DNA of 64,000 bases from CAWIJJ01 sp963836405 (GCA_963836405.1 CAWIJL010000004.1:124001-188000); one strand, 5' to 3'; positions 17,294 through 27,017 are shown, counted from the first letter of the stretch. Numbers and translations: made by a program. The notes: generated by a model from the sequence alone, not told the origin.

Positions 17294-18313
17294 ATGACAG
17301 CGAAATACGTGCAGGTGCAGCACGCCGGTGCGGCTCTCGAGATGGTGACGCGCGAGGTTCCCGAGCCCGGACCGGGCGAGGTCAGGGTGCGAGTCGAGGC
17401 CTGCGGCATTTGCCACAGCGATACCGTTACGGTGCAGGGCCTGTTTCCATTCGTAACCTATCCGCGCGTCCCCGGGCACGAAATTGCGGGTACGGTGGAC
17501 TCGGTGGGCGCCGGCGTTCCGCAGTGGAAGCCCGGCCAGCGTGCCGGCATCGGCTGGTACGGAGGCCACTGCCGCCGCTGTGAGCCTTGCCGGCGCGGAG
17601 ACCTGATCGCCTGTCAAAATCCCTCCATCCCGGGCATCACCTACGACGGCGGCTATGCCGAATACGTGGTGGCCCCCGCGGAAGCGCTCGCCGCCGTGCC
17701 CGATTCCCTGAAAAGCGTAGACGCGGCTCCCTTGCTGTGCGCGGGAATCACCACCTTCAACGCGCTCCGCAACACGGGCGCAAGACCCCCGGCGACGGTG
17801 GCAATCCTCGGCATGGGCGGCTTGGGCCACCTCGGCGTGCAGTTCGCCGCGAAGATGGGATTCAACACGGTGGCGATCGCCCGCGGTGCCGACAAGGCAA
17901 AATTCGCGCACGAACTCGGAGCGCGGCACTACATCGACAGCACCCGCGAAGATGTGGCGGAATCGCTGCGGAAACTTGGCGGAGCCAGGGTGATTCTGGC
18001 CACCGTAACCGATGCAGGCGCCATGTCCGCGGCAATCGGCGGGCTCGGCTACAAAGGCGAGTTCGTCATTCTCGGCGTTCCTTCCGACCCCGTCCAGGTG
18101 GCCGTCCCCGGGCTGCTGATGCAGCGGCAATCCATTCAGGGCTGGCCGAGCGGGACAGCCATCGATTCCGAAGACACCCTCGCGTTCTCGGATATGAGCG
18201 GCGTGCTGCCCCTGATCGAGACATACCCTCTCGAGAAGGCGGCCGAAGCCTACGACCGCATGATGAGCGGGAAGGCCCGCTTCCGTGTCGTGCTCGATCT
18301 GCAACGCGCTTGA
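17294..18313 (+). CDS. Zinc-dependent alcohol dehydrogenase
   Basis: This is a medium-chain dehydrogenase of 339 residues. The catalytic zinc ligands are in ACGICHSDT (Cys) and VPGHEIAG (His-Glu). The structural zinc ligands are the four cysteines in GHCRRCEPCRRGDLIAC. The nucleotide-binding fingerprint is LGMGGLGHLGVQFA. It oxidises primary or secondary alcohols with NAD(P). The segment after the fingerprint, VAIARGADK, does not clearly settle the cofactor. It is cytoplasmic, and no partner gene suggests a specific pathway. Confidence 0.93.
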   Translation: MTAKYVQVQHAGAALEMVTREVPEPGPGEVRVRVEACGICHSDTVTVQGLFPFVTYPRVPGHEIAGTVDSVGAGVPQWKPGQRAGIGWYGGHCRRCEPCRRGDLIACQNPSIPGITYDGGYAEYVVAPAEALAAVPDSLKSVDAAPLLCAGITTFNALRNTGARPPATVAILGMGGLGHLGVQFAAKMGFNTVAIARGADKAKFAHELGARHYIDSTREDVAESLRKLGGARVILATVTDAGAMSAAIGGLGYKGEFVILGVPSDPVQVAVPGLLMQRQSIQGWPSGTAIDSEDTLAFSDMSGVLPLIETYPLEKAAEAYDRMMSGKARFRVVLDLQRA

Positions 18314-18394
18314 ATAAGTTACCTTCCCGGCTCAACTCGCCTGCGGCGTCAACTCAAGCTGTTATCATGAAGCGGAAATTCGCCGAGGCTTCAG

Positions 18395-19915
18395 ATGAGC
18401 AACCACAATCGAAGGTCCTTTCTCGCCGGCGCACTCGCCGGCACCGCATCGGCTATGGCCCAGACCGCTCCCCGGCCCGCGGGCAGGCGCCGGAACATCG
18501 TCTTCGTTCTTACCGACGATCATCGCTACGACGCCATGGGCTTCCTCAAAGGCCAGTCATGGCTGGAAACGCCTCACCTCGATTCGCTCGCCCGCGACGG
18601 CGTCCACTTCCGCAATGCCGTCGTAACTACGTCCCTGTGTAGCCCCAGCCGCGCGTCCATTCTCACCGGCCAGTATGCCCACCGCCACCACATCGTCGAT
18701 AACAACACGGCCATTCCCAAGGGCACGCATTTCTTTCCGCAGGATCTTCAGCGGGCCGGCTACCAGACGGCCTTCATCGGCAAGTGGCACATGGGCGGCG
18801 AATCCGACGACCCGCAGCCCGGCTTCAACCGTTGGGTCAGCTTCCGCGGCCAGGGCAACTACCTTCCCACCCCTGCCGGTCTGAATATCGATGGCAAGCG
18901 CGTTCCGCAGAAAGGCTACATCACCGACGAGTTGACCGACTATGCGCTCGACTGGATCCGTGGACTCAAAAAGGAAACGCCCTACTTCCTCTATCTCTCC
19001 CACAAGGCGGTCCATTCCGAGTTCGTTCCCGCCCAGCGCCACGCCGGCAAATACAAGGACAAAGAGTTCGTGTATCCGAAATCGATGGCCAAGCCCACGC
19101 CGGAACAGAATCAGCCCGCGTGGATGCAAAACCAGCGCAATAGCTGGCATGGCGTCGAATACCCCTACCACTCGAATCTCAACATCGCCGAGTATTACCA
19201 GCGATATGCGGAAACGCTGTGCGGCGTGGACGACGGCGTCGGCCGTCTTCTCGATGCGCTCCGTGAGCGCGGCGATCTCGACCAGACCCTGTTCGTCTAT
19301 ATGGGCGACAACGGCTTCGCCTTCGGCGAGCACGGACTCATCGATAAGCGAACCGCGTATGAAGAGTCCATGCGCGTTCCCCTGCTGGCACGCTGCCCCG
19401 AACTTTTCAAAGCCGGCACGGCGGTGAACAAAACCGTGGCCAACATCGATTTGATGCCGACATTCCTCGAAGCGGCCGGCGCCGGAACGCAAGCCGTCGT
19501 GGACGGAAGCAGTTGGCTCCCAATGGCGCAGGGCCGGAATACCGCGTGGCGCGAATCCATGCTGTACGAATATTACTGGGAGCGCAACTTCCCGCAAACG
19601 CCCACCGTTCACGCGCTCCGCGAAGAACGGTACAAGTTCATCCGCTACTACGGCATCTGGGACGTGGACGAACTCTACGACCTCGAGAAAGACCCCGCCG
19701 AGATGCAAAACCTCATCTACAGTCCCGAGCACCAGCAGATCGCCACGCGCATGCGCACCCAACTGTTCGCGATGCTCGAAAAAACGCAGGGCATGCAGAT
19801 CCCGCTCTTCCCGGACCGGGGCGGCCAGTCCAATCTCCGCGACCCCGACAAGTCGCACGCCGTCGATTTCCCGAAACCGCTGTATCGTCCGCCGCAGCGG
19901 CCCGGCGGTCGATAA
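18395..19915 (+). CDS. Secreted type I sulfatase
   Basis: A twin-arginine-like leader (NRRSFLAGALAG) precedes a 506-residue sulfatase. The early metal site NIVFVLTDDHRYD is followed by the maturation motif CSPSRASILTGQY, with Cys82 to be converted to formylglycine. Further ligands lie in GKWHMGG and MGDNGFAFGEHG. It hydrolyses sulfate esters, probably from sulfated glycans. The anaerobic or aerobic formylglycine-generating enzyme it needs is not in this window. The C-terminal segment ELYDLEKDPAEMQNL is typical of family S1. Confidence 0.93.
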   Translation: MSNHNRRSFLAGALAGTASAMAQTAPRPAGRRRNIVFVLTDDHRYDAMGFLKGQSWLETPHLDSLARDGVHFRNAVVTTSLCSPSRASILTGQYAHRHHIVDNNTAIPKGTHFFPQDLQRAGYQTAFIGKWHMGGESDDPQPGFNRWVSFRGQGNYLPTPAGLNIDGKRVPQKGYITDELTDYALDWIRGLKKETPYFLYLSHKAVHSEFVPAQRHAGKYKDKEFVYPKSMAKPTPEQNQPAWMQNQRNSWHGVEYPYHSNLNIAEYYQRYAETLCGVDDGVGRLLDALRERGDLDQTLFVYMGDNGFAFGEHGLIDKRTAYEESMRVPLLARCPELFKAGTAVNKTVANIDLMPTFLEAAGAGTQAVVDGSSWLPMAQGRNTAWRESMLYEYYWERNFPQTPTVHALREERYKFIRYYGIWDVDELYDLEKDPAEMQNLIYSPEHQQIATRMRTQLFAMLEKTQGMQIPLFPDRGGQSNLRDPDKSHAVDFPKPLYRPPQRPGGR

Positions 19916-19936
19916 GGTCGCAAAGCGCGGCTCTGG

Positions 19937-21322
19937 ATGGTCATGCGTCCGATCTTCATATTCTTGGCGGCGGCTGCCGCGATGGCACAGAGTCCGGAAC
20001 CGCGCACTCTGCGGCTCGACTACTTCCATACCGGCACGGCCGCCGAAGAGCAGTTCGCGCTCGACGGCCTCACGCTCGAGGGCGCCTGGCCCGGGCCGCT
20101 CGACCGCTGGGTGGACGAGACCAACCTCGGCAAATACTACTTCCAGGTGCTCGACCGGGTGACCAATCGCGTGCTCTATTCGCGCGGATTCGCGAGCATC
20201 TTCGGTGAGTGGGAGACCACGGACGAAGCGAGGCAGCAACGCCGCGGATTTTCCGAAAGCGTCCGCTTTCCGGCGCCGGACCGGCCCGTCCAAGTGGTCA
20301 TCAAAAAACGCGGCCCCCAGAACGAGTTTCGCGAGGTCTGGTCGCTGGTCGTGGATCCCTCGGACCCGGCCATAGAGCGCGCGCCGCCGCCGAAACTGCC
20401 CGTGTGGGCCGTCGCGCAGAATGGTCCGCCGCGCGACAAAGTGGACCTGCTGCTCATGGGAGACGGCTACACCGCCGCGGAAATGGAGAAGTGGCACGGC
20501 GACGCCCGGCGCATGGCGGAGATGCTGTTCGCCGTCTCTCCGTTCAAGGAACACCGCGCGGATTTCAACGTCTGGGCCGTGGATACGCCGGCCGCCGAAA
20601 GCGGCGTGGCACGTCCTTCCGACGGCGTCTTCCGCCGTTCTGCCCTGGGTGCCGCCTACGACGCGTTCGGCTCCGAACGCTACGTCCTCACCTTCGACAA
20701 CAAGCGCCTCCGCGAAGCCGCATCGGCCGCACCCTACGAATTCATCGAGATCGTGGTCAACGACCGCAAGTACGGCGGCGGCGGCATCTTTAATCTGTAC
20801 GCCACCGTCTCGGCCGGCAATGCCTTTACGCCTTACGTGTTCGTTCACGAGTTCGGCCATCACTTCGCCGGACTTGCCGACGAGTACTACACCTCCGACG
20901 TGGCCTACGGCGCCGCCGCCCAGCGGCCCGAGCCATGGGAGCCCAACGTCACCGCCGACCCCCACGCCGCCAAATGGAAAGACCTGCTGACCGCCGGCAT
21001 CGACCTGCCCTCCGACTGGCCCAAGAAAGAGTTCGAACAGATGGAGCAGGCCATCCAGGAACGGCGCCGCGCCATCCGCGCCCAGCACCGGCCGGAAGCG
21101 GAGATGGAAGCGCTGTTCCGCGAAGAGCGCGGGCTTGCCACGCGCATCCTCGGCTCGGGCCCGAATGCCAGGAAAGTCGGCGCGTTCGAAGGTGCCATGT
21201 ACGAAGCCCGAGGCTACTATCGGCCTCAGCAGGACTGCATCATGTTTACCCGCGACGAAGCCGGTTTCTGCGCCGCCTGCCGACGCGCCATCGAGCGAAT
21301 CATCCGCATGTACGCCCGCTGA
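19937..21322 (+). CDS. Secreted M64-family metallopeptidase (IgA peptidase-like)
   Basis: A short signal peptide (PIFIFLAAAAAMAQ) leads into an N-terminal beta domain. The M64 catalytic domain carries LLMGDGYTAAEMEK, the conserved ADFNVWAVDTPAAESG and the zinc site HEFGHHFAGLADEYY (His304, Glu305, His308, downstream Asp). M64 includes the Clostridium ramosum IgA-cleaving peptidase. Environmental members act on unknown proteins. It starts 21 bases after the sulfatase in the same direction. Confidence 0.88.
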   Translation: MVMRPIFIFLAAAAAMAQSPEPRTLRLDYFHTGTAAEEQFALDGLTLEGAWPGPLDRWVDETNLGKYYFQVLDRVTNRVLYSRGFASIFGEWETTDEARQQRRGFSESVRFPAPDRPVQVVIKKRGPQNEFREVWSLVVDPSDPAIERAPPPKLPVWAVAQNGPPRDKVDLLLMGDGYTAAEMEKWHGDARRMAEMLFAVSPFKEHRADFNVWAVDTPAAESGVARPSDGVFRRSALGAAYDAFGSERYVLTFDNKRLREAASAAPYEFIEIVVNDRKYGGGGIFNLYATVSAGNAFTPYVFVHEFGHHFAGLADEYYTSDVAYGAAAQRPEPWEPNVTADPHAAKWKDLLTAGIDLPSDWPKKEFEQMEQAIQERRRAIRAQHRPEAEMEALFREERGLATRILGSGPNARKVGAFEGAMYEARGYYRPQQDCIMFTRDEAGFCAACRRAIERIIRMYAR

Positions 21323-21370
21323 GCCCGCCCGCGGCCGGTATATACTTGGAGAACCTCGGAGGGTAAATTC

Positions 21371-22045
21371 TTGATCGAAGCCAAGCTTCTCGTCGGCAGG
21401 TTTCTGCAAATCGATACTCCAGCCAACCGTGCCCCGACCGGCAATCCGCCGGCGTTTATCAATGTCGCCTGCCCGCCGCTGACCATCGCGGAATCCACGC
21501 GCCGCGATCCCGGCGCCAAGTTGAATCCCCTTCGCAATGTCGGCGGCCAGCGGCAAAGCGCCGTCGCCGCCGGAACCAACGCCAATAAGGTTCACCGCAA
21601 TTTCAAATGGCTGCCCTGGTATCAGGGAGACATTTCGGAAACCGTCCTGGATAAGGACGTCCTGACCGGACCCATGTCGGGCTGTATTCTGGTTTCCTAT
21701 CGCGACCTGACGGGCGCTACGAAGGTCGGCCACATCGGCACCATCACCGTCACCCCGACTATGCCCGCTACCATCAACACCAACGTCAGAGCCTTGTGGA
21801 ACGCGTTCGCGCTGGCGCATCCCGGAAACGTGATCGGCGGTTTCAACCCGGCCGACGCCGCCGTTCCGATACATCCCGCGGCGCAACCCGGCGACCAGGT
21901 CGGCCAGACCTGGGGCCTGTTCACCACAAACGGAGATTACTACGCCGTGAAGGTCTGGGTTCAGGGCGGCCACCCCATCGTCTACCGCATCGCCGCCGTC
22001 CACCACATCGCATCCATGACGCTGGCGCAATTGCAGGCGCTGTAG
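21371..22045 (+). CDS. Unrecognised 224-residue protein
   Basis: Translation starts at a TTG at 21371, preceded by a strong GGAGGGTAAA site. The protein has no signal peptide or membrane segment. A cysteine in MSGCILVSYRD and a histidine in KVGHIGTI, 16 residues apart, sit in a pattern that recalls cysteine-hydrolase or deamidase folds, but this is only a hint. The rest (ALWNAFALAHPGNVIGGFNP, GQTWGLFTTNGDYYAVKVWV) is beta-rich. Two identical palindromes follow the stop. I cannot assign a function. Confidence 0.7.
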   Translation: MIEAKLLVGRFLQIDTPANRAPTGNPPAFINVACPPLTIAESTRRDPGAKLNPLRNVGGQRQSAVAAGTNANKVHRNFKWLPWYQGDISETVLDKDVLTGPMSGCILVSYRDLTGATKVGHIGTITVTPTMPATINTNVRALWNAFALAHPGNVIGGFNPADAAVPIHPAAQPGDQVGQTWGLFTTNGDYYAVKVWVQGGHPIVYRIAAVHHIASMTLAQLQAL

Positions 22046-22063
22046 CCGGAAAAAACGCCCATC

Positions 22064-22142
22064 CCGCCAACATTGGCGGCCTCGCTTCAGCAAGTCGTTT
22101 GTTTGCAACCGTTTTTTTCGGCCAAACCGCCAACATTGGCGG
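22064..22142. repeat. Two identical palindromes CCGCCAACATTGGCGG, 63 bases apart
   Basis: The 16-base palindrome occurs at 22064-22079 and 22127-22142, and both copies continue identically with CCT. Each can fold into a 7-bp stem with a two-base centre, or be read as a dimeric operator site. A run of seven T lies between them (22112-22118). They follow the unrecognised gene and could act as terminators or as a short dispersed repeat. Confidence 0.6.
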
Positions 22143-22395
22143 CCTGGGGCTAGACTGCTGCATATCGCCGAGGACGGCGGGCGTCCCTTTTCCGCGTTGC
22201 TTTCCGGGTTGCTGGTTGCCTTCACGGTCGAACTGCCGCTCGGCCTGCCAATCGAATGGGAAGGATTGCAGGAGTATCCGCCGCGTCGCTGCACTCCCGC
22301 CCGAGCGTCTGGCGTTGCCCACGCTGCTCAGGTACTGCTGGCTTTCCGGCTGGAGTTCGACCGCGAATCGCCCGCGCCGCTCAGCCGTTGCGCGA

Positions 22396-22419
22396 ACACC
22401 CTGCGGGTCTTGAGGGTGT
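22396..22419. terminator. Weak hairpin between convergent genes
   Basis: ACACCCT at 22396-22402 pairs with AGGGTGT at 22413-22419 around a 10-base loop. There is no T run, so its role as a terminator is uncertain. Confidence 0.25.
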
Positions 22420-22454
22420 GGGACATGAACCGGGGCTTCGGACCGTGACCGGCT

Positions 22455-25394
22455 CTAAAAATTGAAACGCATGGACAATTCCAGGCGGCGGTTGTTGGCC
22501 GCGCCGCCGCCGCGCCTTCCTCCGAAACCGGTCATGACGCTGGTGGGTTCCCCGAACTGCGGCGAGCTGATAATGCCCACGTAACCGCCCGGATTGGTGT
22601 GGTTCAGGATGTTGACCACCATGAGGGAGAGGGTCATGTTGTAGCGGTGCTCGGTGCTTTCGCCGCCGGGTCCGAACCCGCCGCGATCGCCGCCGCCCAT
22701 ACGCATCCCGCCGCCTCCACCACCGCGATATCCGCCGCCCCTGTGTCCGTCGAAGCCACCTCCGCCGGCCGCGCCCGCGCCTCGGGCAGGGCCAAACCCG
22801 AAGGTGCGGCCGATACGCATGTTCAGCGACACCAGGCCGGATTCGGTCAGGTAGTTTCGAGGCACGAAGCTGCCCGTCGGATCGGGAGTGGTATCGAAGC
22901 AGCCGAGGTCCGCACGGCAAATCACGCCCGCCCCGGGGCCGGATGCGAACGACGGTCGCGCATTCCGGTTGGTGGTGCCGAACAGGTCGCGGCCCAGAGT
23001 CAAATCATACGGACCGCCGGATTGAATGATCACGAACGGGCTCAGCCGGATGCCCAGCGGTGCCACGGCGGTTCCCACCAGATTCAGGCGGTGCCGCCGT
23101 TCGAACGACGAACGGCCCCAATCCACGCTGTAATCGTACGGGTCGGTTGGCGTGGAAGGGAGGTCGCTGGCGATGTTGTAGGTGTAGTTGCCCTGCAGGG
23201 AGATGTCGCGGCGGAAGCGCGTGTTGAAGTTGAACATCAGCAGCTTCTGCTTCATCAGCCCGCCGGACTGATACTCGAACAGGTTGCCGGCGTCTCCGTA
23301 GGGGCGCACGCCGCTGGTGGGGTCGCCGGGGACGAAGGTTCCGGGGAGCGGCGCGTTGATGGGCACGGTTTGCAGTCCGTGGATGGCGCGCGTATCGGTG
23401 AAAGTCAGCGCCGCGGTGGTATTGGCGAAGATCTGCCGCTCGATGCCGATGGCGCTTTGCATCATGTATTCGGAGCGCAGATCGGGAGCGAGCGAATAGA
23501 TGCTGTTCTGGGTCGCGCTCAGCGATGAAGTGGGCGGCGCGGTGGGGAAGAAATTCGGATCGGTGACGACGTAGTTCAACTGGTAGTTGCCGTTGAGCTG
23601 CCTCGCCTGAAGGAACAGATTAGGGCTGAGACGGTCGTAGAACAGGCCGAAGCCGCCGCGAATGACCGTCCGGTGCCCACCCTGCCCGGCGCCGGGCGAC
23701 CAGGCAAAGCCGATGCGCGGCGCGATATTGGAACGGTCGCTGAGCAGAGTCTGCGTCTCGTAGCGCAGGCCGAGGCTGAGAGTCAGGTTGGAGCGAATGC
23801 GCCAGTCGTCCAGCACCCACGGCGCGGCGTCCCATCGCACGATACTGCCGTACGGATTGCCCGCGCGAATCGAGAATTGGGAGGGCATGCCGCCGAGTTG
23901 GCGGATCTGGCCGGGCGAGTAGCCGAGCCCCTGAAACAGCAGCGTGCGGCGGTACTGCTCGATCCCGAGGATCTGCATGGTCTCGCCGGGGACGGGCTGG
24001 TTGTTCGCGTCCAGGACGGGGGCCACCGCGCCGTCGAACGAAAACGTTCCGGCAAAGCCGGCGGGCGACTGCTCCTGGATGCTATTCCGCCGCAGGCGCA
24101 CACCGAACCGAACCGTGTGGGAGCCGAGCGCGACGGTGGTGTTGTTCTGCAGCTCGTAGTGCCGGTCCGTGTTGAACTGCGTACCCATGTTGTTGCCGCC
24201 GGTAGTGAAGGCGCCCGCCACGTTGATCTGCGGAAGCAGGTTGCCGAAAGTGTCGTTGCGGTCGCGGCTGAACTGAAAGCGCGTCTCGTTGATGATGCGC
24301 GGGCTGACGATGGCGGTTTCCGTGAGGGTGAAATTCTGCTCGTTGCCCGAGGAGTTGTAGGCCATGTCGGCGTAAGGCGGCGGCAGGCGGTAGCCGCCGA
24401 TCCCGCTGTTCTCGCGACTGCTCCTTTCGTACTCGAAGCGGGCCACAAGGGTGTGGTTGGTGGAGAGCTGATAATCGAGACGCGGCGAAATGCTGGTGCG
24501 GTTAAACGGGGTAACCACGGAGGTCTGGATGTTCTGCTGCTCCAGGGTGACCGGATCGAGGTAAACGGCATTGACCAGGGAGTTGCCGCGGATCTGCCGG
24601 CGGTTCACGTCGAAGAAAAAGGACGCACGCTTGTTGATGGGGCCGCCTACGTTGCCCATGAACATGCGGGAGGAATAGGCGGGCTTGTTGGTGGAGAAGG
24701 GATTGCGAGAGTTGAAAGTGGACTCGCTGTCGTTCACGCCCAGGGTTCCGCGGAACCGGTCGAAGCCAGGCTTGGTGAGGATTTCGATACGCCCGAAACC
24801 GAGCCGGTCGAACTCCGCGGAAAAGGGATTCTGGTTGACGCGGATTTCGCGGATCGACTCCTTGGGCGGAAGCTCCCCGCCGCTGAAACCGTCGATGTAG
24901 ATGGAGCCGCCGTTGGGACCGGCGCCGGGACCGGCAAGTGCCTGGAGAGCGTCGGCGAGATCGTCGGGGTCGTCCGGCAGCGCGGCCAGGTCTTCGTCCT
25001 TAATGACGAGCGCAGTGGCGTTGTCTTCCGGCTGCACGCTGACGCGTCCCGCGGCTTCGGCGGCGACCGTCACTTCCTGCCGGTCGGCGGTGACGGTCAA
25101 CTGGATGGGAACTTCCACGGTCGCGGAGGACACCGTCACGGTTTTTTCAAACGGGGAGAAGCCCGGAAATGCCGCCTTCACGGTGTATTGGCCAGGCGGC
25201 AGGTTCGAGATCGTGAAGGTTCCGTCGGCCTGCGTCTGCGCGGAGCGGGTGAGATTGTTCCCGGTCACGGAAACCACGGCGGCGGGAATAATCCCTCCCG
25301 AGTTGTCCGTGAGGACACCGTGTATGGCGCCGGTCTGCTGTGCCCAAAGTGCGGCCGCAAGAATGAGAATCGATGGGAAACGGGACAATGACAT
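22455..25394 (-). CDS. TonB-dependent receptor with carboxypeptidase-like regulatory domain
   Basis: The 979-residue outer-membrane protein has a signal peptide ending in LWAQQ. A CarboxypepD_reg domain follows (GAIHGVLTDNSGGIIPAAVV ... DGTFTISNLPPGQYTVKAAF), then a plug-like region (LADALQALAG ... SIYIDGFSGG ... FDRLGFGRIEILTKPG) and a long beta-barrel. This Oar-like architecture is greatly expanded in Acidobacteria and is thought to import polymers or large nutrients. A Gly/Arg-rich, low-complexity stretch lies near the C-terminus (about residues 890-925), possibly an outer loop, and the chain ends in LELSMRFNF. The start at 25394 has an AGGAGAG site. It follows the upstream gene by 57 bases. 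Confidence 0.9.
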   Translation of the reverse strand: MSLSRFPSILILAAALWAQQTGAIHGVLTDNSGGIIPAAVVSVTGNNLTRSAQTQADGTFTISNLPPGQYTVKAAFPGFSPFEKTVTVSSATVEVPIQLTVTADRQEVTVAAEAAGRVSVQPEDNATALVIKDEDLAALPDDPDDLADALQALAGPGAGPNGGSIYIDGFSGGELPPKESIREIRVNQNPFSAEFDRLGFGRIEILTKPGFDRFRGTLGVNDSESTFNSRNPFSTNKPAYSSRMFMGNVGGPINKRASFFFDVNRRQIRGNSLVNAVYLDPVTLEQQNIQTSVVTPFNRTSISPRLDYQLSTNHTLVARFEYERSSRENSGIGGYRLPPPYADMAYNSSGNEQNFTLTETAIVSPRIINETRFQFSRDRNDTFGNLLPQINVAGAFTTGGNNMGTQFNTDRHYELQNNTTVALGSHTVRFGVRLRRNSIQEQSPAGFAGTFSFDGAVAPVLDANNQPVPGETMQILGIEQYRRTLLFQGLGYSPGQIRQLGGMPSQFSIRAGNPYGSIVRWDAAPWVLDDWRIRSNLTLSLGLRYETQTLLSDRSNIAPRIGFAWSPGAGQGGHRTVIRGGFGLFYDRLSPNLFLQARQLNGNYQLNYVVTDPNFFPTAPPTSSLSATQNSIYSLAPDLRSEYMMQSAIGIERQIFANTTAALTFTDTRAIHGLQTVPINAPLPGTFVPGDPTSGVRPYGDAGNLFEYQSGGLMKQKLLMFNFNTRFRRDISLQGNYTYNIASDLPSTPTDPYDYSVDWGRSSFERRHRLNLVGTAVAPLGIRLSPFVIIQSGGPYDLTLGRDLFGTTNRNARPSFASGPGAGVICRADLGCFDTTPDPTGSFVPRNYLTESGLVSLNMRIGRTFGFGPARGAGAAGGGGFDGHRGGGYRGGGGGGMRMGGGDRGGFGPGGESTEHRYNMTLSLMVVNILNHTNPGGYVGIISSPQFGEPTSVMTGFGGRRGGGAANNRRLELSMRFNF

Positions 25395-25451
25395 AGCTCT
25401 CCTGTGGGTGCCTGAAGTCTGCAAATGAAAGAGGACAGCGGAGGGGCGGGC

Positions 25452-26516
25452 CTACTGGTCGTCCTCGCCTTCGCCTTCGCCGCCTCCGCCCAGGTTCCAG
25501 CCGCTCATGATGTCCTGGGCGGCTGTGGGAGACGCGGTCAACAGCGGTTCCACGCCAGCCAGCAACATGATGGCTGTGACGGATCCGGCTTCCGAACCCA
25601 TGGTTGTGGATACCATGATCGCGTCTTTCGGTTTCAACTCCGCGAGCTGCGCGGCGGGCAACTGGTCCAACGGCGGACTGGCTGCTCCCCCTGCGCTTGC
25701 ACCTTGCCTTCCACTCCGATATCTGCGCGCGAGGCTCTGCGCCATCTGTTCGGGCATGCGTTTCAGTACGGAATCCGGAGTGATGCGAATCGACAGCGGC
25801 TTCTTGGTGGCCAGGTCGGTGACTTTCAACTCGCCCGTGGCCGGATCTACCGAATCGATGGTGGCAGCCATCTGCCGGAATGCGCCCGAATAAACGACTT
25901 CCGCCTCAACGGAGTTATCGGCACTTCTGTTTCCGAGAGCGTGAACACGGTCGCCGGTGCGTATGTCCGCAAACGTGCCCGCATGCGCGTCGGCGGATTT
26001 CGGCGAATCGGCGGCATAGCGCCGGAATTTCGTGTCATCGCTGGTGTGAAGAGTCAGGGTTTGCCGCCCGGACTGCACGGTGATGGTGTGCGTAGCCGGG
26101 TCCACGGCGGTGACCGTACCCGCCGAGCCGCGCCTCTTCCAATCCTGTTGTATCCGGTCCCGAATGCTATCGACGTCGGCCTTGCTTCGCACCACCAGGG
26201 AGGACGCGATCACGGGAACGCCGGGCCGCACGAACGCGACCACGCGGTCGCCCGGGTGAAGGCCGGAGAGTTGAAGCTTGAAGCCCTTCTTAATATCGGT
26301 TTCGCCTACCGGCATCTGGATGATCACGGTCTTGGGACCGGCTATGACTGTGACGGTATCGCCCTGATCGGTCTTCATCGAAAACTGCCCAAGGTCCGCA
26401 TTTACCGTGACCACGGCGCCGGGCAACTGCGTCCTCTGAGGGGAAGGGCTCTGCGCGTGCGCCGCGAATCCGGCCGCGAGCAATATCGACGCGCCGAGAT
26501 TGCGTATGAGTGCCAT
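25452..26516 (-). CDS. Secreted protein with repeated OB/DUF5666-like domains
   Basis: A signal peptide (ILLAAGFAAHAQ) precedes 354 residues containing several repeated small beta units. Each carries a phrase like VVTVNADLGQFSMKTDQGD, TVTAVDPATHTITVQSGRQ or IDSVDPATGELKVTDLATK, and a following GDRV phrase. This is the pattern of DUF5666-type beta-barrel repeats. The C-terminus is a Gly/Glu tail. It lies directly upstream of the receptor in the same direction and is probably co-transcribed, so it may assist or regulate that system in the periplasm. The function is unknown. Confidence 0.72.
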   Translation of the reverse strand: MALIRNLGASILLAAGFAAHAQSPSPQRTQLPGAVVTVNADLGQFSMKTDQGDTVTVIAGPKTVIIQMPVGETDIKKGFKLQLSGLHPGDRVVAFVRPGVPVIASSLVVRSKADVDSIRDRIQQDWKRRGSAGTVTAVDPATHTITVQSGRQTLTLHTSDDTKFRRYAADSPKSADAHAGTFADIRTGDRVHALGNRSADNSVEAEVVYSGAFRQMAATIDSVDPATGELKVTDLATKKPLSIRITPDSVLKRMPEQMAQSLARRYRSGRQGASAGGAASPPLDQLPAAQLAELKPKDAIMVSTTMGSEAGSVTAIMLLAGVEPLLTASPTAAQDIMSGWNLGGGGEGEGEDDQ

Positions 26517-26807
26517 TGAACGTTGGGGCGCGACGCGGCGGAATGCGGTTACGAGGGCCTGGCAGCGTTAGGGATGGAAACGACCACCGAGAGGGCCGGG
26601 CAGGTTCAAGACTTCACGAACGGGTAGTTGCGCGCATGCTTCGATACAACCAGACGCCTGTGTATGGTCACACGTCCGATTTTGCGTTCACAACTGTCCG
26701 GAAAAAATTTCACGGCGACGCCGGCTTTTTGAATGAAGCAGTTGGCCCCGCCGACCGGGTTGGGAACGGGCATTTTCCGCGAGGCCTGCTGGTAGGCTGG
26801 AGGCGGA

Positions 26808-27017
26808 ATGAAGAAGCCGGAAATTACAAAGCGGCTGGCCCGTGCGGCCAAAGTGAGCCAAGCGGAAGCGGCCGACCGCCTGGACCGGGTGGTCCACCAG
26901 ATTCTTTCTAATTTGAAAGCGGGAAAGGAAGCTCCCCTCCCTGGACTGGGCAAGTTCATGCCGGAGAAGAACGGCCTGGTGCGGTTCGAAAAAGAGAGGG
27001 CGGCGAAACATGACTGA
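26808..27017 (+). CDS. Short HU/IHF-like protein, lacking the DNA-binding arm
   Basis: The 69 residues align with the front half of HU: helices KPEITKRLARAAKVSQAEAA and DRLDRVVHQILSNLKAG, then the beta turn PLPGLGKFMP in place of VQLVGFGTF. The chain ends before the long beta-arm that carries the RNPxTG DNA-intercalating proline. It should still dimerise, but binding to DNA would be weaker or different. The site GGAGGCGG precedes the ATG. Its stop overlaps the start of the HU/TIR gene by 8 bases, a sign of coupled translation and probably of a heteromeric complex. Confidence 0.72.
   Translation: MKKPEITKRLARAAKVSQAEAADRLDRVVHQILSNLKAGKEAPLPGLGKFMPEKNGLVRFEKERAAKHD

Larger units (their letters stand above)
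22046..22454. other. 409-base region with palindromic repeats, no firm gene
   Basis: Between the stop at 22045 and the receptor stop at 22455 lie two identical palindromes and a weak hairpin (listed separately). One frame from 22197 to 22448 has a protein-like stretch (GLLVAFTVELPLGLPIEWEG) but no ribosome site or recognisable family. I treat it as non-coding or as a decayed gene. Confidence 0.4.

Noticed and set aside
22064..22142. CRISPR-like pair of repeats
   Set aside because: Only two copies, strongly palindromic, with no array or cas genes.
18557..22294. 1245-residue open frame on the minus strand
   Set aside because: It lies opposite the sulfatase, M64 peptidase and unknown gene, has no ribosome site or domain signal, and is a by-product of high GC codon bias.
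22197..22448. Small open frame with protein-like text
   Set aside because: No ribosome site, no family, and the frame continues upstream through a repeat without a proper start.
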